NCBI RefSeq assembly: GCF_051020985.1
Contig: NC_135010.1
Coordinates: 4,772,001 to 4,836,000, forward strand
Length of the DNA stretch: 64,000 nt
Source of the DNA: Nomia melanderi
Taxonomy: Eukaryota; Arthropoda; Insecta; Hymenoptera; Halictidae
Direction of reading: 5' to 3'
Position 1 is the stretch's first letter; the number at the start of each line of letters is the position of its first letter. Both the position numbers and the translations under genes were made by a program. The notes beneath the pieces are model-generated. The model was given only the letters and a program-made list of their open reading frames with translations, was not told the DNA's origin and did no database searches. This document shows, piece by piece, positions 36,673 through 48,886 of this stretch.

Positions 36673-36903
36673 TAACCCCTTGCTATGTGAATTAATTCTC
36701 AGAATCACTTTGTCATTAATGATTTACCAAGAAAGAAGATTTGATACTTATTCTATGTCTAAGTGTACTTTAGAGGTTAACGATTGACAATACGAAAGTA
36801 ATGTTTCATTTGTACTTAAACAAAGGAAATAATATTTGAATTTGTTAGATTTAGGTTAACATTTTCATCACATGCGACACGATATTATAGGAGAAAGGGT
36901 TAA
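36673..36903 (-). mobile_element. MITE family C copy (reverse)
   Basis: 231 bp between TTAA repeats. Left TTAACCCCTTGCTATGTG. The right end, read inward, is TTAACCCTTTCTCCTATAAT followed by ATCGTGTCGCATGTG, matching the left part of the copy at 62073 (TATAATATCGTGTCATGC). Confidence 0.7.
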
Positions 36904-37358
36904 ACGCAGACGAATTTTGCGGGGAATTTATAGTTTTGTACAAGAGCTGTGATGATAAGTGGTAATTAATTATTTTGGACCGTCTGTTGCACGATGGAAA
37001 ACACAAGAGGAATAAAGAATCATTGAACTGCGTCATTAATTATGACAATTATATCATTAATATTGTTCTCTATCTATTTATACATAGAATCTTTTATGAA
37101 CAAATGCTATTGCACATTCTCGACATACTGTTCCATATGTATCCACCAAATCTCTTAGATTATATCAATTTTCTAATGCATATTGCGTAATTGATACATC
37201 AATAACCACATTTAACAATCGACACGAGGAATAAGAAAATAAAAAGACAAAGAACTAAGTGAACGATAAAACTGAATCGACACAAAGATTGCTTTTGCAT
37301 GCTGAACTAATTCGATCATGAAGCAGCAAGTAGTATAAGACCGTTTTAGTCGGGCAGG

Positions 37359-37419
37359 CAGTAATTTGCTCCAGGCTAAGTAGCTTAGACTCGCGATAGA
37401 TCAGAAGGAGAAATTACTG
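37359..37419. repeat. Imperfect stem-loop
   Basis: CAGTAATTTGCTCC pairs with GGAGAAATTACTG (one bulged base), with a small CTAAG-TAG-CTTAG hairpin inside the loop. It lies in a GC-richer island. A structured RNA or regulatory element is possible; only geometry supports it. Confidence 0.4.
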
Positions 37420-38544
37420 ACCAATTTTACGCGGTGCATGTACATATATGTTTTACATGGCGCAACACACAGTCGTTCTGTCGTTGAAACATGATCGTTC
37501 GATCACCCTAATATCCTGTCGCCCGACCAACACGTCTAATCGGATCAGATACGTGATACCGCGGTTCTGAACGAATCTATCGGGTTGCAAGGCCGATTAC
37601 GCGACACAGCGACGTCCCGAAGTACGCTATAAATCAATTTAATGAAATATTGATGAATTAGTACAGTTCGAATGTCCCACTGTTCAATAAAGGTTCCGTA
37701 TCCCGATGACTAATTGGCGATTCTTGGACATTTCGTGCTCCGAATATGAATGCAAAGAAGTACTCTTTTTTCATCGTTCGTAATTTTTGGGAAATATTAC
37801 TTCGATGGGAGGAAAAGATTTTCAATTGTAAAAATTGTAGTTTTAGTTGGAGAAATTGTAGAAGTGTTTCCAATAGAAAATTTTTACTTTCGATACCTGA
37901 ATATACTTAATAGGAGGCTGTCAACTTTACGAATTTTAGAATGTATTATTTTGTTTAAAAATGATTTAGAATACAAATGAAATGTAGAAATCTTAGAGTC
38001 TCTGAAGCAATCCCTAAAAATTGGAACCAAACATTGTAAAATTGTGAATTTTGGGGTGAAATTAAGGTCGTAACAAAACGTCAAGAAAAATTCAAAACGA
38101 AGCTACTTCAAATGTGCAGACTTGGATTGTCAATTCAGTGAATCACCAGCGAAACTCAGACAAAAACTAGAAACAAAGGTGAAATGAAACAATTTCGGAG
38201 CACGTGTCGTCAAAGCAAAGACACGATTCCCATGGAAAATCTTCGAAGCAAGAATACCAAGCAAACTACAGACAAAAAGAGAAACCCGAAGAAAGTGACG
38301 AAAGAGAGAAAAGACACGAAAAAAGCAAGATAAATTTGAAAGATTTCCAAAAAGTGGTTATTCTTATAAATAATTTACATCACAAAACATTTACTTACTT
38401 ATAATTTAAATTATCTATAATTGATGTGTCTGTAAATCCGTCGAGTTTCATTTTACAAGATATTAACTGTATTTTTTATTTTCTATTTTCCACGTAAATT
38501 CCTTGTGGTTAATAAATAGAACTAAATTATAGAACTATTAACTG

Positions 38545-38712
38545 TTATTTCCGGCTCTGCGTTTCAGTTCTTCACAACTGTTTCAAATAACAATCATTTC
38601 AACAACCACAATCGAAATCGAAATAGCTTAAAACCGATATACCGAATAACAGTTTATTGCAGTTCTCCATAACTGCTTCAAGAACCGAAACCTATATACC
38701 GTATAACAAAAT
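38545..38712. repeat. Dispersed repeat family H copy 1
   Basis: Words AGTTCTTCACAACTGTTTC, AAAACCGATATACCG, AATAACAGTT recur in direct or inverted form at 49862-50045 and 55468-55570. Boundaries are unclear. Confidence 0.5.
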
Positions 38713-38953
38713 GATTGCGCACAAATGATAGGGTGTGTACAACTCACTAAATTGAGTAAAAGAACCCTAGCAAATTTAGGTCCAAAACTCATTACTTCCT
38801 GAGATAGAAATAGATTTACTTTTTAAAAAAATGTACAGGTACCGAATCAAGAACACCGAATTATCTCGAAAAGTATCAGTGATACGAACAAATATGTCAA
38901 ACAAAAGTTACAGGGTACGAAACACCACATGTCACGACGGGAGGTATTTAACC

Positions 38954-38984
38954 GTGACGTGACCTTCTGCAAAGGTCACGTCAC
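38954..38984. promoter_or_regulatory. Perfect palindrome with CRE-like and nuclear-receptor-like half sites
   Basis: GTGACGTGACCTT (38954-38966), loop CTGCA, AAGGTCACGTCAC (38972-38984). It holds TGACGTGA/TCACGTCA, one base from a CRE, and TGACCT/AGGTCA as an everted repeat with a 7-base spacer. The sequence symmetry is certain; function is inference. Confidence 0.4.
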
Positions 38985-39082
38985 AATTCTTAAATAGAAA
39001 TCCTTATTTCCCATTCGGCATTTTTGAAGCCTACATTGAGACGTTTCCAAACCATACACATGAAATTTTTCGTGTACGATGT

Positions 39083-39311
39083 TTAATAAAAACACTGAAA
39101 CTGCCAAGCAGATCAAAATGAACCATTCCAGATTCCTTTTTTTTGCAATTATTAAAAACATACCAGATGTTTCTTTGAACAATGATTAAAGAAACTGACT
39201 CAGCAATACGCAAAGTGGATTACAAATCAAACTCCAAATAGATATACTCTTGAAGTTTCTATAGAGGAAACTCAAAAAGTCAACTTAACAGCTCGGTAAT
39301 TCTAGTGTTAA
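39083..39311. mobile_element. MITE family E copy 2
   Basis: 229 bp between TTAA repeats. Left TTAATAAAAACACTGAAACT, right end read inward TTAACACTAGAATTACCGAG. Colinear with 13395-13622. Confidence 0.75.
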
Positions 39312-40388
39312 GATACCAGCATCGAAAGTTCGTCAGTAGCGATCGTGGCCATCATTCGTGCGCAATAATTTTGCGTACAGCCTGTATAACAGTTTCAAAC
39401 AGTTGTTTTCAGAACTTTTCCAATCCCTGCTCGTGTCTCGAGTCATTTCCCCGTCCCAAGCTCGAGTGTTTCGAGTGCGGAGTGTTCGGCAAACATCGGG
39501 TCCAAGGCGAATCACGGAAAAACGGCGATAAATAACGGGCTAGGCGTGATTCCGGCTGTGACTGGATAAAAGGAGACACGCATCGGACGGCCGTCGTGGA
39601 ACCGGTCGCGTCCGTGAACGCGGTCTGACGTTAATTAACTTTCCGCGTGGCGAAAACGCTCTCCCGGCGGGCGTGATGAGCCTCCTACCCGAATCGGCGG
39701 GAGAACACCGGGAAAATTGCGGGAGGAACGATCCGCGCGCGCTTCTGACCCTCCCCTCGCCGCCCACGAGCTCGTTCGACCAACGCTTTCCGCCGAAACG
39801 ATATTGCCGGGGTCGAATGAAATCACGAAGCGCCGATTTGTTCTGTTCTACGATCTCCCTCGAGGTGCGAACCGCTCCTCTTTTCCCGGGCTCGATGAAA
39901 AATGAAATTTTTGCACGCGGAATTCGTGACGCTTGACGGACCCCGGATCACTGTGTGGCCTCGTGTTTTCGCGTGCCGCTCGATGGGAAGTTGGTTCGAT
40001 AGGAAATTTGTGTTTACTGTAGAGCGATCTTCGTTTTCTATGGTGTCGTGTTTTGGAGCTTTGCGTTGATTAGGGAATTTGGAAATGGTTATCTTGTTGG
40101 TTTTTAGTTGGTTTTGGAAGGATTCGAATGATCATAATGATTATTGTATTGTTATACTGTTATATCGCTATGTTTATTATATTATATTATTGTGTTATTA
40201 TACTATTATATTTTTATATTCTTAAATTATTATATTGTCACATTATTTCCTAAAATTTCAAAATAAGAAAATCTTAAGAAATTCGGATCCTCGTTCTTGA
40301 GTGACAGGTTTCGAATTTAGCTTTATAAACGTGAATGTCGTTGACTTCCCTTAGCGCGAAATAAAATTCATTTTTCTATGAGCAATGC
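39312..40388. other. GC-rich island (39330-39960), then T-rich low complexity
   Basis: 39590-39960 is CpG-rich. Several overlapping open frames lack family signatures. 40135-40250 is a degenerate TTATTA-type low-complexity tract. No gene recognised. Confidence 0.4.
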
Positions 40389-40621
40389 TTAACACGTTGA
40401 ATACCATGGGGGTCACCGGTGACCCCCAACCAAATTGAATTACTGTAGTTTACTCTTTTGTATAATTATTTGTATATTATAAATAATGCTACCTAATACG
40501 GTGACACTCGGCTAGATGAACATGCAATAACATTAATGTAATTCGATCAAATGATTTAATACTATACTTTTTACATTTCGCTTATTTTGCTCTGTGAATC
40601 GTGCGGCATTCAACGTGTTAA
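40389..40621. mobile_element. MITE family A copy 3
   Basis: 233 bp between TTAA repeats. Left TTAACACGTTGAATACCATG followed by the palindrome GGGGGTCACCGGTGACCCCC, right GCGGCATTCAACGTGTTAA. Best-preserved copy of the family in the window. Confidence 0.85.
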
Positions 40622-41004
40622 CACATAGGATGAAAAGTTTATAAACACAAGAAGCATTATTATTAACATTTACTTCTTTCCATTCAAATTATATTATAAT
40701 CTGAATAAAACACGCAATAAATCGAAAATCTCTGTGTATTTATTCGAATAAAAACCAACCAACAACATGTATTTATGTAGTCGAAACACAACCACTCGCA
40801 TTCGGAGATACACGTGCTCGACAAATTTTCAAACTCAATTTCCTCGAGAAGGGAACGTGGTGCGAAAATAAACTTACACTAAATTTTAAACATAGTTTCT
40901 CCTTTACGATTCTACCTCACACTGTACAATGAGATGAGACTGTGGAACTATAAATCTGTCGGTATAAGCAATTTCGGAAAGTAGCGATAATCTCGATCGC
41001 CAGA

Positions 41005-41070
41005 ATTCAATTTCCTCTGCGGCGAGTTCATTTTCTTACAACAATTGCCGGTAGGTAATCGTATCGTTAT
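41005..41070 (+). repeat. GC-richer dispersed repeat, pair with 42205-42275
   Basis: AGAATTCAATTTCC, GTTCATTTTCTTA and ACAATTGCCGGTAGG here correspond in order to AGAATTTAATTTCC, CTTCATTTTCTTA and AAGTTACCGGTCGC at 42210-42275. About 1.2 kb apart in direct orientation. Confidence 0.5.
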
Positions 41071-41168
41071 TTTCCAGAGATTTCCAGCTTCACTGTCACC
41101 GAGAAGGGAACTGCGTCGTAGAAAAATTCTTCGAAATGGAACTTCTTTGATTGTCCACTTATGTCTGT

Positions 41169-41569
41169 CGGAATGTTCCGTAGAAAATCGATTATCACAA
41201 TGTAGATGCAATTTTTTGCAAACATCTGGCGTGAAAGGTGATTCGAATAGAATTTCTTGATTATTAAGTATTTTATAAAAACATTTAATGGAATTCGATT
41301 AAAAAGCGATCATAGGAAAAAATAATATAATCGGAAGTTGCTAATAAATCATAATTCTAATGAATGAATTTTATGAAATTTTCTAATAATTTTACTAATT
41401 TCACAAAATTCATTCATTAGAATTATGATTTATTAGCAACTTCCGATTATATTATTTTTTCCTATGATTGCTTTTCAATCGAATTTCTGTATCTTTATCT
41501 TTCACACCAGTTGCTTGTAAAGAATTTCATCTACATTGTGATAATCGGTTTTCTACGGAACACTTCGAA
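41169..41569. repeat. Large foldback (inverted duplication), arms about 160-210 bp, 16-base loop
   Basis: The left arm (41169-41380) and right arm (41397-41569) are inverted copies around the loop 41381-41396. The inner arms (about 41318-41380 and 41397-41460) differ by about one base. The outer arms share TTCCGTAGAAAA, ATTATCACAATGTAGATG and GGTGTGAAAG-type words at lower identity. The left arm carries about 40 bases (around 41251-41290) missing from the right. No TTAA or other TIR is evident. Confidence 0.9.
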
Positions 41570-41726
41570 AATTACTAATATTATTACTCATTTACTGCAT
41601 CATTATTATAAGTTTCATATAGTACCCATGTAAGATTATACTTCAAAATAAATCTAGCAGCATTACAAAAACCAAATAATTAACATTATTTTCTAATATT
41701 AATATTATTCTCGCATATTAACTCAC

Positions 41727-41976
41727 GTAACGCATTGACTGCGGTGGTCACTGATGACTGAACCGCCCAAATTGCTAAAGAACAATTGCGATTAGAAACC
41801 CGATGTCGAATAAAACTGTAGAATAACATGAATAAATATAGATTAGATACAAAATATATATAGATAGTAACACCAAATGATTAATATCTAATTTCTAACA
41901 CCATTTGCCTCTGTTACGAAAGAATAAATATTATCACACAAAACACTTGAAATTTCTGTGACAGTCAACGCGTTAA
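41727..41976. mobile_element. MITE family A copy 4
   Basis: About 250 bp. Left GTAACGCATTGACTGCGG (TTAA decayed to GTAA), right GACAGTCAACGCGTTAA. Near the left end GGTCACTGATGAC replaces the GGTCACCGGTGACC palindrome. Confidence 0.65.
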
Positions 41977-43837
41977 TTGCCAGAACCAGACTCGGCATCC
42001 AATTCTTCAAACTGAATAACTTCTTCGCCCGGTATTGTTTCCGTTGTCGGCATCAAATTATTGCAGTCACCCGCATCCACGCGTTCGAAAGTGTCCAAAT
42101 GTTACGATCACTGAATTTTATAAGCACCCGGTAACTTCCGAAGGAGCACCAAGAGAACGCCGGAGCTTCACGACGCAACGGCAACCCCGGGGCGCTCCGG
42201 GATGCGCCTAGAATTTAATTTCCTTTTCCGCGTTAACTTCATTTTCTTAGAAGTTACCGGTCGCTAATTGCGTCATCATCGTTCCCACCCACGAAACTTC
42301 CGCCCCGCGTTTTGTATATTTATGAGCTTCGGGAATTTTTACCCATGCGGACTACCGTGCGCCAATTTTGACGTGTTACAGAATATTCGGGAACTTCGGT
42401 GAACATTCGAAAGGTTACCCGCGTTTTAACATTAAAACCATCAAACAGTATAACTGTGTTACTACATTGTGGGTTTTTCTGCGTTTCTGGGAAATTTTGA
42501 AGTGCAACGTTGTGCAAAATGTACTCGTAAGAATATATGAAATAGATTGTTTCGAAATCGTTTGTTTTGAAAATTAGATATTGTATATTATCGTATATTA
42601 TCTCTTTTAGCAATGTTTTATGCATATATTTCTTTATTAGCTTGATTGAGTCGTTCGTTCGCTGATATAATTAACTGCACACGAGAAAACTAGACGAACT
42701 TGATGAGATTACATATTCTACATAAAATTTGGAAGAATTCAAAATGTGCAGATAGTTAGGTAGTCCTGTGAACGGTTTAATTATAGAAAAATAAATCTTG
42801 AGAGAGTCACTTCCTCCCAGATAATATTCCTAATGCTAGGAACTACTTGAATATGTAGTTCATTTTTTTGTGAATATTTTCATGATTCAGTGTGGTTGAA
42901 AATCATAATAGCTAAATTCTTCAAATTATTAGTGAACATTAGTTTTTGTTTGGAAATATTGGATGAAACAATGAAAAATAGACAATAATAACAACAATAA
43001 ATGAGAGTAACAGATAAACAATGCTAATGTAAAGAATACGTTTTTGTACAGGAAATATTCGACAATTATTGAATATATTTTTTAGTGCTTCAACTGTAGA
43101 CATCTATGAAAAAAATAAATATACCAAGGATTATTAAAAAATACTTTATTTGGTTATTTTATTAGCATACTAAAATAATTTATTTTAATTATAGAAGTAT
43201 TTCATTATTTACACTTTAAGTAGTTTCCAATACCATGAATTTTATTCTTTTATTTCACTCTGAGTCACCGGATTTTGACAGAAATGTTTATTGACAGACA
43301 AATATTCATCTCGGTTATCGAAATCAGCAACACTCTCGAATACGGAATAATTTCTCGTGATATTCATTAACCAATAACAACGACAGCAATTACTTGATTA
43401 ATGATCTATATACGGACAGCTATGCATCGCTGGCCGACATTTTTGTGCAAATAAAGGACGCAGAAGATCGATTCGCTACACGACTATTTGAATAAATTGC
43501 TGCATATAGTCTTGTCAATGTGAAAACATTATTTTGAAACAACAATCCTCTTCCATTAATAATGTAAATATATTATTAGTCATCTTTCTATTTCTTTCTC
43601 ACTACAAGAAACGTCAACGCGAAGAAATTTTATTTCCATCAAATATAATAACAATGTCACTTAACAAAGAAAAGTTTATTTCAAGAGTTATTTATATTCA
43701 TAATATCTACACATGATAAATATTTGTATTACATACTATGTTTCAAAATAAAAATTTTGATTGCATACCATTAATATTTAATAAATTCAATAAAATTTCA
43801 CAAAAACTGTTCTTTCCCGAGACTTTGAAAATAGAAA
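41977..43837. other. GC-richer patch (41990-42360), then AT-rich spacer
   Basis: No gene recognised. The GC-richer patch includes a copy of the dispersed repeat at 41005. Downstream is AT-rich without recognisable features. Confidence 0.5.
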
Positions 43838-44081
43838 TTAACCCTTTGCTCTCGTATGTCATACTAGAGTTGACAATACAAATTTGTTATACTTTATAGT
43901 ACTTTAAAAAGTTCCACAGTTTAAAAGATAATAAAAATGAAATTCTATTACAATAATAATAAGTAAAATAAATATAAAACTTTGAATTCTAACGCTGTAA
44001 AATATTTTACTTCATTTTCCTAAAAATAAATACAATTTTACACCCGACAACATTGGAAACAGATCGAATGCAAAGGGTTAA
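43838..44081. mobile_element. MITE family B copy 4
   Basis: 244 bp between TTAA repeats. Left TTAACCCTTTGCTCTCG, right CGAATGCAAAGGGTTAA. Confidence 0.75.
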
Positions 44082-45519
44082 ACCACTATTATTCTAAGTC
44101 ACTCTATTTCACATACACATACATTTGCATATATTACCGAGGGAAACATCAAAGTTAAAAATGAGTAGAGGCAACTGTTTGACAGCAGTTGGCCAACAGG
44201 GACACCAGGAAAACTGTCCTTGAATCTTTCCTAACAACGGACACGGGAGTAAGTTAATTGCACAGGATTGCCAATTATGGCAATTCCAAGGTAGCACGAG
44301 CTGTCCCGGTTCGGCGGCTACCGAGACTGCCCTTAGAAGAGCCCCGAACGCGATGAATTCTCATCGTAGAGAGAGGGAAGAGCTCGGTAAATTCGCGCTC
44401 AGTTAATTCACAGTAGGGCACTTTAATTGCAAGTGTAAGCCGCAAGCTCGAAGGCGGCGCGTAATGCAACTGCTTCGTATTAACATTCCTCGAGTAATTA
44501 TGGAAATGCCGACAGTTCTGTCAGCCACCTTAAACACTGTTAAAAGTTACTAACGGTATTCTTGTTCGTTTAGATTTCGATCACATTTGCTTGATATCGG
44601 GAATTTAATATGTGTATATGGATGTAGAAAACGTAAATGTTTTTAATGATACAGTTGTAGTAAGATTTCAATTAACGATTTGTCTATGATGTTTTTGTTA
44701 CTGTGATTGTTAATAAAGTATAATATGCATAAAAGCATATGAGTCAAATAAATATGCATGTTTGGTCTGAAACGAACATTTAACCTCTTACATTTTTTTC
44801 TTTCAAGGAAATCTATGAAGCACTTTATAGATAAAAATAAATTTTAAATTGTGGAAAGTTTATAAATACTACGTAAGCACTTTATATGTATAAAGTACCA
44901 TTATTTATATATTACTATCTAAATATAAGATTTTCATGCATTTATAGAATGTGAGAACGTTTAAAAACTTAGATTAAAATCACTAAAGAAATTTGAATTG
45001 TTCCTCATTTGTTTATAAAATCGTGTTATTTGCAGAATATTTCGTTATCTACTTATTTCACCATCAATCAGAATATTTAAAAGAAACTTTTAAAAAAAAG
45101 GGTGATCATGAAATCTTATAAAATAATCTTAAATAAAAATTACTTTTAATGTTACATGTATCACTCAAAACAATGTGACTTTGCTTTTCTGGAAATTCCT
45201 AAATTTTTTATACAACCAGAAATTTCTTCAATCTGTCCAATTACATAAATCACCCTTGCATATTCTGAATAATTAGTAGATAATTTGAATTTAAAAAGTG
45301 AAAAATAATCCGGTCATCAAGGACTCAATTTGGTTCGAGGAAAGGATTTCTGTTTACGGTTTGGCTACAGTTACTCTCTCCCTCGTTACCTTCGACTACA
45401 CAAGTACAGCAAGCAATAATGAGATACTGATTAGTATACATAGCAGAAATTCATTGCAGCCTGTATACATGACTCTCGTCGTTAAAACGACGAATACCTA
45501 GAGCTGGTTACGGACTCCG
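44082..45519. other. GC-richer patch (44200-44480), then AT-rich spacer
   Basis: Short open frames on the - strand in the GC-richer patch have no domain. Nothing else recognised. Confidence 0.5.
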
Positions 45520-45938
45520 TTAACCCGTTGAGTGCAACGTTAAACTCACATCGGCCATTAAGATCTATGTCATTGCAATTTATTATGATAATATTATATT
45601 CCACAACATTTATGACTGTCAATATGTGTATTAGTACGAAGACATAATTAAGATATCTACGATATTTGTTTCAACAACAAACCATAAATAAAAATTCAGA
45701 AGTCAACGAAATGTTAAGCTTTCATTTTTAATTTAGTAAATTCCTTAAAAATCAAAAACGTTTTTATTTAAAAATTCTTTTTAAATTCGAAACATTAATT
45801 CAAACATTAAAGACAACATTAATCAAAATTTTATCGTTCATTCAATGTATCGTGAAAATGAATTTCCAAAATTCGCGCGAAAAAAATTAAACAAATCATG
45901 TCATTCGAATTAGAGTGGCACGTCAGTCAACGCATTAA
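45520..45938. mobile_element. TTAA element related to family A ends
   Basis: 419 bp. Left TTAACCCGTTGAGTGCAACG, right CGTCAGTCAACGCATTAA. Ends resemble family A but the interior is longer and different, so it may be a separate subfamily. Confidence 0.5.
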
Positions 45939-47550
45939 TGATAAAAATCTACGTATGCGTCATCTATCGCATTCCCAAAACTCGAAGTTTATCAAAACGT
46001 TTTCAGCGCGACACGCCTTTCGTTTCACGGTGGAAAAAAGTGACGGATGTACGAACGACCGGAAATAGCGGTGCAGCTCGTAACCCCAGGAATTTCGATG
46101 CATTATCTGTTGGATAAAGCCGGGGCGATACGAGCATTGGAACGATAATAATGATTTTTTTTTATATCTAAAATAATTCACAATGAATCCACTGTCTTAA
46201 TTGGATTATGGGGAAATATGGTAATTATAAAGGTTTCAGTGAGATTAACGCGTTTTTGTTCTGTATTTTAACTTTCACTGTTATAATGAATGAATACCGC
46301 AAAACAATTTTATATTCAATATAAATAAACTTATAAATGTAAAAATTACATTTAATATAATATAAATTTGTGTACCTTGCTTTATGATTTATTTCTTTAT
46401 GATTCATTAAGAAAACAAAAATTCTGATGCTCACTTCATGCCTATGTTTACCCCAGAAAAGTATTTAATTTATATTTTAAAAAAAGAAATAACCCTTAAC
46501 TTTCTCAAACTCGGTTGAAAATTTTCGTCACGAGTCTGACACGACAGTGTACGTCAAGGAGTTCATAGTTTATTTAACTTACAATATGAATTGTTGATTT
46601 CACTATCGCAAGTGAAGTTTGCTATCAGAAAAATGTATGGCAATTTTTTGTCCAAAAAGCGGTTCATACGTTGCCGTAACGTCCGCCTCCTCGAAGCTCG
46701 CGTGACCCCAGCTTAAAGTGCATACCCTGAAGCACCGGTGCACCGTTCATGTGTTTCGAAGCGATTCCGTGTCTCCATTTTCCGGCAGTTCGCGCCCTGA
46801 AGCTCGTTTCCGCTCCGATGTCTTGAGGCGCAGCCTCGCAAGAACAACGCGTGGAACGCCGCCGGCGGAATTTCATTGGCTATTTTGTCGGCCGGCTTTT
46901 GTCGGTGTGCATCAAACGAGGTCGTGACTCAAAGACCCGCTCGATGGAAAATGATATACGCTTTCATAAAGTTGGCGACGATCATTTTTTTTGCCGGCCT
47001 CGCATTCAATGGCGCCGAAAATGTCCTGTGACTTTCATTTTTACTTTTACGGAGTGACAGTACCTATCACTTCGAGCTTGGTTTTAATAAATGTACATAT
47101 ATAAATTGTCATGGAAACTGAAGCAAAACCGTTCGCCTTTGAAGGGTTTAGTAAATTTTCTTCTAACGTGTTACGTTATATTTGTTATTTGTTTCAGTAA
47201 ATGGATGTGTTTTATTGGTATTTTTTTCTGTTGGTTTAATTTGTGTGTCGTGAACAGTTTTGTGAATAATGAAATTGTAGGATTTGGAATTTACTTGTTG
47301 CACTATGAAGTTATTGTAATCATTTGTTGTTTGCGAAACTGGTTTTTATGGCATAATTGTAATAAAAGAGGAAAGAAGATTGTTTTAGAGAAGAATCGGA
47401 AACAGTCTAAGATAATAATTTGAAAAATCTGAATTGATACTTCGATATGCGATAATTGTAAATCAGTTTCTACTTAACCTTCGTCTTCCTCAACTCGTAC
47501 AATTCTTATTTCACATTCTACTTTACTTGTTACACTTTTTATCTTCGTAG
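45939..47550. other. Two GC-richer patches (45960-46140, 46660-47050), no gene recognised
   Basis: Open frames at 46664-46876 (-) and 46718-46927 (+) overlap antisense and lack signatures. 47091-47423 is an AT-rich hydrophobic open frame, judged chance. Confidence 0.45.
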
Positions 47551-47868
47551 TATCTTTTACGTATTGCCTTCAGTCACGTTGCACGCAAAGATTGATGTCT
47601 CTGGGAAAGTAGATCAATATTACAAAATAAAATACGAATTCAAACTTCGAATTCGAATCTAAACGTTGAATTAAAAATTACTTTAATAAGAATTCAAACT
47701 TAAAGTAGCTTTGTGATAATGAAAATAAAGTAAAAATTCAAATTTAAACTAACTTTGTGGTAATGAAAAATAAAATAATAAGTCAAACTTAAAGTAATTT
47801 TGCGATAACGATTTATTTCCCCAGAGACATCAATCTTTGCATGCAATGTAACTGAAGGTATTACAAGA
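47551..47868. mobile_element. TIR element with internal 46-bp tandem repeats
   Basis: Terminal inverted repeats of about 45-50 bp: CTTCAGTCACGTTGCACGC then AAAGATTGATGTCTCTGGG on the left, and their inverted partner CCCAGAGACATCAATCTTT then GCATGCAATGTAACTGAAG on the right. Between them lie about four units of roughly 46 bp with AATTCAAACTTAAAGTA and TTTGTGATAATGAAAATAAA. No coding capacity. The target site duplication is not clear. Confidence 0.75.
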
Positions 47869-48363
47869 TTGAATACCGCCAGACTCAGAAACAGTGATCC
47901 TGTAGTTAAGGTACCAAAACATCGATTCGGTGAAACGACTGCTCGACTAATCGGGTAAACCGGCAGCTTGGAAACCGTGTATTATTTGAACCGATGTTAG
48001 AGTTCTTTCTGGCCGTAGCTTTTCCGGCCAGCGCAAATCCGCTAATTTAATTCCTGCCCGAAGATTAAGGGAGTTACACGGGCGAGATCACGAGTAGTAA
48101 CTGGAAATCAGCGATAATCTAGCGGGGCGTCGTCCGGAATCTACGCGGGCCCTGCCACCCCGTGTAATAAATCACCGATTCGGAGCAGCCGAGTCGAATG
48201 CGAACAATGCGATCGCGGTGGGTTTAAAATCGCGCGCGATCCGATTTCTCCGTGCAATTTACGATCGTCCGCGGAATGGTATTCGTGTTTGGAGGAACCA
48301 TAATCGAACAATCTATTCGTAAGAAATTCTATTAACTCGAACAACCAGTTATATTTCCGCTAT
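47869..48363. other. GC-rich patch (47880-48330)
   Basis: An open frame on the - strand (48141-48344) has no family signature. No gene recognised. Confidence 0.4.
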
Positions 48364-48886
48364 TAACCTCGTTGCCTTACAATATCGAGTGAAACTCGCG
48401 GTGAAAATTTCAAATGAAATTTAACAGCTGTAAATATCTCCCGATTCTTTCGAGTTCATATTAAATATTATTCTTGTGTTATCAATTATTATACTTTTAA
48501 CCTATCAGCATTTATTTCAACACATTGCGTACCGGCTAATTCTAATTACTATGTTTTTAAATGCTATGACAATTAGCGAAGTTAGATAACTAAGTATCTT
48601 TATATAAAAACGAGATTTCTCGTTGCTAGTATGGAATATGTTAATATCGATCTCCAGGTTACAATATTTTATTAAATAGAACATATCGCTTTTACAAAGT
48701 GCAAATAATAATCAAGAATATGAATTTGCTCAAAATATGAAACATTGATCGTCAAAAATGTGTTAAGCGAACATAAACATAAAGTACAATTAGAACTTTT
48801 TCCCTTATTTAAATAAATTATTACTGACAAAGTAGTTATAACGATTATAATTGAGAAAAAGCTAATAGGGCGAGGGTTTAAAATTG
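48364..48886 (+). mobile_element. MITE family C copy with interior insertion
   Basis: Left TTAACCTCGTTGCCTTACAA. The right part has TGACAAAGTAGTTATAACGA and a terminal TAGGGCGAGGGTTTAA, as in 62073-62326. At about 520 bp it is twice the usual length, with a foreign AT-rich block in the middle (about 48500-48780). Confidence 0.55.

Larger units (their letters stand above)
36904..39082. other. Spacer, no gene recognised
   Basis: 37320-37640 is GC-richer and contains a stem-loop (separate entry). 38150-38350 is A/G-rich and gives a lysine- and glutamate-rich open frame that is not convincing. Repeat H and the CRE-like palindrome are listed separately. Confidence 0.5.

Noticed and set aside
38204..38404. 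Lysine- and glutamate-rich open frame
   Set aside because: Reflects an A/G-rich tract; no upstream or downstream exon evidence.
40135..40250. TTATTA-type tract as an ordered satellite
   Set aside because: No constant period; judged low-complexity AT sequence.
47091..47423. 110-codon hydrophobic open frame
   Set aside because: Hydrophobicity follows from T-rich sequence (Phe, Leu, Ile, Val codons); no family resemblance.
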